16,790 bases of DNA, taken from Bacteroidota bacterium. GTDB taxonomy: Bacteria > Bacteroidota > Bacteroidia > Chitinophagales > UBA2359. Positions 13,628 to 16,790 of the stretch are shown here, in pieces; positions within the stretch are counted from its first letter, which is position 1, and each line of letters starts with the position of its first letter. Under the pieces are notes generated by a model. That model was not told the origin of the DNA. It saw only the letters and a list, made by a program, of their open reading frames with translations, and did no database searches. Position numbers and translations under genes: made by a program. Location of the stretch: NCBI GenBank assembly GCA_020631675.1, contig JAHDGT010000041.1:1-16790 (forward strand), in the 5' to 3' direction.

Positions 13628-13670
13628 AAGACATAAGATTTAAGACGTAAGACGTAAGACTTCGTTCTGA
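13628..13670 (+). repeat. Dispersed heptamer repeat C, copy 2
   Basis: The five 7-nt units AAGACAT, AAGATTT, AAGACGT, AAGACGT and AAGACTT are followed by CGTTCTGA. The stretch differs from 2937-2979 by one base. It starts 4 bp after the lipoprotein stop codon. Confidence 0.85.
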
Positions 13671-13719
13671 CGCTGAAGTATATATTGGCAACTACTGACG
13701 TCATCCAAAAACGATTCAT

Positions 13720-13751
13720 AAAAAAGCCCGATTGATAGGAATCAATCGGGC
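13720..13751 (-). terminator. Intrinsic terminator of the T9SS-sorted protein gene
   Basis: GCCCGATTGAT (13726-13736) and ATCAATCGGGC (13741-13751) form a perfect 11 bp stem with the loop AGGA. On the minus strand the stem is followed by six T. The plus-strand side has no T run, so it serves the minus-strand gene ending at 13799. Confidence 0.88.
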
Positions 13752-13798
13752 AAATGACATCGGAGTCATTAAACAATATACCTTGAGTTTGGCTTGAA

Positions 13799-14692
13799 TC
13801 AGTCTATTTTCAACATAGGCTGAACGACTTGCTCAGTTGTGGTCGCGAACTGGCAGTAATAAACACCCGGCAACCAGTCATAAGTTGGAATGCGGATGGC
13901 ATAATTGCCTTCATCATAATGTTGCCCATTCGCAAGGATGTGTATGCGTTGACCCGCTGCATTAAAAACAGTAACATAAATAGGTCCGCTTTCAGTAACA
14001 TTGAAGTTGATCTCGGTATCTAATACAAAAGGATTGGGATAGTTATTCAAACTCAATCCGCCTTTTATGTCTTCGAATAAAGAAACTTGTTCCACATGTT
14101 CTTCAGCCGCATCATTGATTTCCCCTTGCGTGCTTACTGCGTATACATCTGACTCTGATTCCGTCTGTGCTTGGTCTTCTGTATCTGTATCAGTGATCGG
14201 ACTTGAGGTATCCTCCTCCTCTTCTGTGGGTTCACCCTCTCCTACATTGATGGACAAATCGATGGCTTGTTCAAAATTTAGATTTTCCACCTCGTCAATA
14301 CCATCTGTTACCGCAGGTGGTATATAGATCGTAGAGTAACGGTCAATGTCATCAATATTAATTTCAGTTATTGTGATATTGGGCACCATTGCCCCTCCGA
14401 AACCTGAGAACTGAAAGTCTATATCGATATTAATTTCATTATCGGCTTCATTGAAGAAGGTGCCAGATATTTTTATATCGTCTGTTGTTCCCACCTCTTC
14501 TCGAATCAATTGACCAGTAACATCTTCGGTCACTTCGCCTTGTAATACGGTTCGGTCTTGCTGCTTGAAGTTCCACCCCTCTTGATGCGTAGACATATCA
14601 ACGAATTGCGCATGCACATAGGTAGTACCCATGATGCAGCATAAACAAAGGAAGAAGTATCGCACTTTATTTATGGTATATGTTTTCATCAT
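13799..14692 (-). CDS. Secreted protein with a type IX secretion C-terminal sorting domain
   Basis: The 297-residue product has a signal peptide at 1-28 (cleavage after VHA). Residues 30-150 are a beta-rich, Ile/Asp-rich domain that I do not recognise. Residues 151-203 are an acidic, disordered linker dominated by Glu, Asp, Thr and Ser. Residues 213-297 form a type A T9SS sorting domain: NYPNPF (217-222), VFNAAGQRI (242-250), GNYAIRI (262-268), LPGVYYCQF (274-282) and a terminal MLKID. The protein should cross the outer membrane through T9SS and be released or anchored after removal of this domain. The first residue is either of two adjacent ATG codons. It stands alone and ends at the strong terminator near 13720. 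Confidence 0.88.
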   Translation of the reverse strand: MMKTYTINKVRYFFLCLCCIMGTTYVHAQFVDMSTHQEGWNFKQQDRTVLQGEVTEDVTGQLIREEVGTTDDIKISGTFFNEADNEINIDIDFQFSGFGGAMVPNITITEINIDDIDRYSTIYIPPAVTDGIDEVENLNFEQAIDLSINVGEGEPTEEEEDTSSPITDTDTEDQAQTESESDVYAVSTQGEINDAAEEHVEQVSLFEDIKGGLSLNNYPNPFVLDTEINFNVTESGPIYVTVFNAAGQRIHILANGQHYDEGNYAIRIPTYDWLPGVYYCQFATTTEQVVQPMLKID

Positions 14693-14976
14693 AATTCTGG
14701 ACTTTATTCATGTGAGGGATAAAATTAGTATCAACTCTATGAGGCAGTTTCAAGAAATTTTGAACTGTCTATATGTGAATTTAACACAATTACAAACAGC
14801 TACTAATTATAAAATACCATAAATATCAAACAATCACAAGTAGAAAGAGTAGGCAAAAATCACAATACACACTGACTATCAATAATTTAAGCCACAACCC
14901 AATCTTTTCAAAATCAAAAAGTATCAAGAATTTATGGTGAAAAATTGTTAAAAAAACTATATCCTGCGATATTTAC
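14693..14976. other. AT-rich gene-free stretch, upstream region of the T9SS-sorted protein gene
   Basis: This part of the 14693-15336 gap is AT-rich with stop codons in all frames. I found no credible gene, long hairpin or exact TAnnTTTG box facing the minus-strand gene. It probably holds that gene's promoter. The remainder of the gap consists of repeats B, A and P in direct succession. Confidence 0.6.
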
Positions 14977-15118
14977 CTGCGCAAGGGATAGCAGTGGTAT
15001 TAAGGGTGCTGAATGGCGAGTGAGTGCGCCTGTTGCGGGGGCGGCCCAGAGGTAGCCACCGCAATTGGCAGCAACGAACCGACAGGCAGTGCGCTTAATA
15101 GGAACGGATAGCCCGGTG
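14977..15118 (-). repeat. Dispersed structured repeat B, copy 2 (inverted)
   Basis: Read on the minus strand it begins with CACCGGGCTATCC (15118-15106), has TGGCTACCTCTGGGCCGCC (15058-15040) in the middle and ends near CACTGCTATCCCTTGCGCAG (14996-14977). The middle block is again enclosed by a perfect stem, here TTGCGG/CCGCAA (15033-15038 and 15059-15064). This stem differs in sequence from that of copy 1. It runs directly into repeat A. Confidence 0.8.
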
Positions 15119-15122
15119 GACG

Positions 15123-15240
15123 CAGTGAAAGCTTGCGCTTTCTTTAGACTCGAGACATGAGACTCGAGACATGAGATTTCGTGCAGTATGCCGATTATTA
15201 TGGCTTACTAAGCAAGTTTTTATTGCGGGCATGCGCCCTA
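15123..15240 (+). repeat. Dispersed repeat A, copy 2
   Basis: This is a direct repeat of 1-121. It has the hairpin GAAAGC/GCTTTC, heptamers GAGACAT, GAGACTC, GAGACAT and GAGATTT, and the closing GCGGGCATGCGCCC. It lies between repeat B copy 2 and palindrome P copy 2. Confidence 0.8.
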
Positions 15241-15248
15241 TTAACAAT

Positions 15249-15317
15249 GAGGTAGTTTAAAGTTATTTTCTCGACCTTTCCTCTAAGCGATTCAGATGAA
15301 AAACTTTAAACGACCTC
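15249..15317. repeat. Palindromic element P, copy 2 (short form, 69 bp)
   Basis: GAGGTAGTTTAAAGTT (15249-15264) is inverted with AACTTTAAACGACCTC (15302-15317), one mismatch in 16. The inner segments TTTTCTCGACC and TTCAGATGAAAAAC are also found in the 164 bp copy at 6215-6378. It ends 19 bp before the ATG of the last gene, in the same orientation relative to its gene as copy 1. Confidence 0.85.
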
Positions 15318-15336
15318 AATACAATCTACGATATAA

Positions 15337-16790
15337 ATGCAGAACAGTAAGTTGATACAGAGCTTGCGCACTATGTCGAAATCTGACTTGAAAAAGTTGG
15401 GGCAGTTGGTGCGTTGTGAGGCTTTCAACAGCAATAAAAAGCAGTTTGGCTTGAATTGTATGTTGTTTGATTATATCGTAAAGTTCGCGCCTAATTTTAC
15501 GGACAAGCGTTTGAGTAAAGAGGCGGCTCATGAACATCTTTTCCCTAAACGTCCTTTTGATGCGCAGTCGATCCGTTATTTGCTTTCTAACCTTTTTAAG
15601 ATCACGGAGGATTTCTTGCTGTTTCAGCGTATTAAAGGAAACAAGACCTTAGCACTAAGCGAGCTGATGGATCACTATAAGTCGAAACAGTTGGACAATC
15701 ATTATGCGGCTTGTTATCGGGATCTGGATAAGTTGGTGAAATCGGTGAGCTATGCGGATAGTGACGCGCATTATGATGCCTTTCGTTTTCATGCCTCGGC
15801 GATCGGGCTGACCGCCAATCGGAATAAACAGAGCGGTGAGGACCCTCATTTTCAGGAGGCGATTTTCAATTTAGATCGTTTTTATTTGACCGAAGCACTC
15901 TCCTATTCTTGCATCGCGACCTTGCAAGCGCATGTGGTGAATCAGAAAGCAGTGGGCCTTTCCATGGCCAGTGATCTGCTTGCGCATATTGATAAACACC
16001 CGCATTTGGATGTGCCTTCTGTGCAGTTGTACCGAACAGCTTTATTGATGTTAGGGGATATGGAGCAGGGGGAGTATTATGCGAGTTTCAGGGAGTTGTT
16101 AGGGGCGAACAAGGATCTTTTTTCTGTGGAAGATGCTCAGAATTTATATGCTTACGCGCGCAGTTATTGCGGCTATAAAATAAACCGGGGCGAGCGGCAG
16201 TATTATCGCGATGTTCTGGAGTTGTACCAAGAGCAGTTTCAAGCGGGTTTATTGAGTATTACGCCGCCGATGTTCAAAAATATTGTAACGATCGCCCTTC
16301 GGGAAGGCTTATTGGATTGGTGCGAGGATTTCATTGATAATACCATTGATCTGATCGGCAGTGGTGAAAGAGAGCAGGTGCTTGCCTATAACCAGGCGCA
16401 TCTGAAGTTTTATTTGTCTGACTATAAAGGCGTGATCGACTTGCTGACCGACCAAAAGAGTTTGGTGGCAAAGGATAGGGTGCGTAAATTCAATGATATT
16501 TTTTATCAGGTGGATGCTCGGAAGTTGCTACTGAAAAGCTACTATGAATTGGAGGATGACCGCATGGAGGATATGCTGGCCAATTTGGAGGTTTTCTTGA
16601 CGAAGCACAAGCAGTTGATCCCCGCGCAGAGTATGTTGACGAATAGAAATTTTGTGAAAACCTTGAAAAAGGTGATGCGAATCTTGCCTTATGATAGGGA
16701 TCGTGCGGAAGTTATTGAGCAGTTGACCGCCAAAATGATAGATACGAAGGAACTGGCCGAACGGGCGTGGTTACAGGAGAAGTTGAAGGA
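15337..16790 (+). CDS. Long helical protein of unknown function, 3' end cut by the window
   Basis: An uninterrupted frame of 484 codons runs from the ATG at 15337 to the window edge with no stop. The N-terminus reads MQNSKLIQSLRTMSKSDLKK. Around residues 60-100 there is a conserved-looking stretch, LSKEAAHEHLFPKRPFD, then IRYLLSNLFKITEDFLLFQ. I recall this arrangement from large uncharacterised Bacteroidota families, but cannot name the function. The remainder is mostly alpha-helical with spaced Tyr, Leu and Ala, consistent with TPR-like helical repeats. It has no signal peptide and no membrane segment. Palindrome P copy 2 sits just upstream. The ATG choice is supported by coding quality from that point and by the palindrome immediately before it. 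Confidence 0.85.
   Translation, partial: MQNSKLIQSLRTMSKSDLKKLGQLVRCEAFNSNKKQFGLNCMLFDYIVKFAPNFTDKRLSKEAAHEHLFPKRPFDAQSIRYLLSNLFKITEDFLLFQRIKGNKTLALSELMDHYKSKQLDNHYAACYRDLDKLVKSVSYADSDAHYDAFRFHASAIGLTANRNKQSGEDPHFQEAIFNLDRFYLTEALSYSCIATLQAHVVNQKAVGLSMASDLLAHIDKHPHLDVPSVQLYRTALLMLGDMEQGEYYASFRELLGANKDLFSVEDAQNLYAYARSYCGYKINRGERQYYRDVLELYQEQFQAGLLSITPPMFKNIVTIALREGLLDWCEDFIDNTIDLIGSGEREQVLAYNQAHLKFYLSDYKGVIDLLTDQKSLVAKDRVRKFNDIFYQVDARKLLLKSYYELEDDRMEDMLANLEVFLTKHKQLIPAQSMLTNRNFVKTLKKVMRILPYDRDRAEVIEQLTAKMIDTKELAERAWLQEKLK

Overview
The window looks like a chromosomal segment of a Bacteroidota bacterium, probably from the Saprospiria (Lewinella-like) lineage. This is an inference from several signs: a type IX secretion (T9SS) C-terminal sorting domain, a Bacteroidota-style RicT with a Cys-rich N-terminus, TAnnTTTG-type -7 boxes, absence of obvious Shine-Dalgarno sequences, and a secreted protein with paired dockerin-like calcium loops. 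No rRNA, tRNA, integrase, transposase or CRISPR array is visible.

Layout. Positions 128-7388 form a minus-strand block. In transcription order it holds a transketolase N-terminal subunit, a large pseudokinase-like protein, the N-degron adaptor ClpS, the leucyl/phenylalanyl-tRNA-protein transferase Aat, a phasin-like coiled-coil protein and a secreted pectate-lyase-fold protein. A plus-strand TlpA-like thioredoxin protein follows (7727-9256). A second minus-strand block (12437-9401) carries holB (DNA polymerase III delta'), ricT (PSP1 domain) and a small membrane protein. A divergent plus-strand pair encodes a PTPS/QueD-family enzyme and a lipoprotein (12558-13623). A T9SS-sorted secreted protein lies on the minus strand (13799-14692). 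The start of a long helical protein (15337 onward) runs off the right edge and is cut by the window end.

How the genes work together. Aat and ClpS are the tagging and recognition steps of the bacterial N-degron pathway and lie next to each other. holB followed by ricT repeats a gene order known from Firmicutes. The pseudokinase keeps the kinase fold signature but has Asn in place of both key Asp residues. It is followed by a second degenerate N-lobe, a Thr tract, a Pro-Glu rod and repeated amphipathic motifs, which suggests a scaffold rather than an enzyme.

The most unusual content is between the genes. (1) An inverted-repeat element with arms GAGGTnGTTTAAAGTT sits 19-31 bp upstream of start codons at 6215-6378 (164 bp), 15249-15317 (69 bp) and, as a minimal 20 bp palindrome, 12514-12533. 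The two long copies have the same orientation relative to the downstream gene. (2) A dispersed element of about 140 bp (7463-7601 and, inverted, 14977-15118) keeps a 19 nt hairpin loop while its stem differs in sequence but stays complementary. (3) A repeat of about 118 bp with GAGACnT heptamers occurs at 1-121 and 15123-15240, and a related AAGACnT heptamer repeat at 2937-2979 and 13628-13670. (4) A 126 bp MITE-like element with perfect 17 bp terminal inverted repeats lies at 9261-9386.
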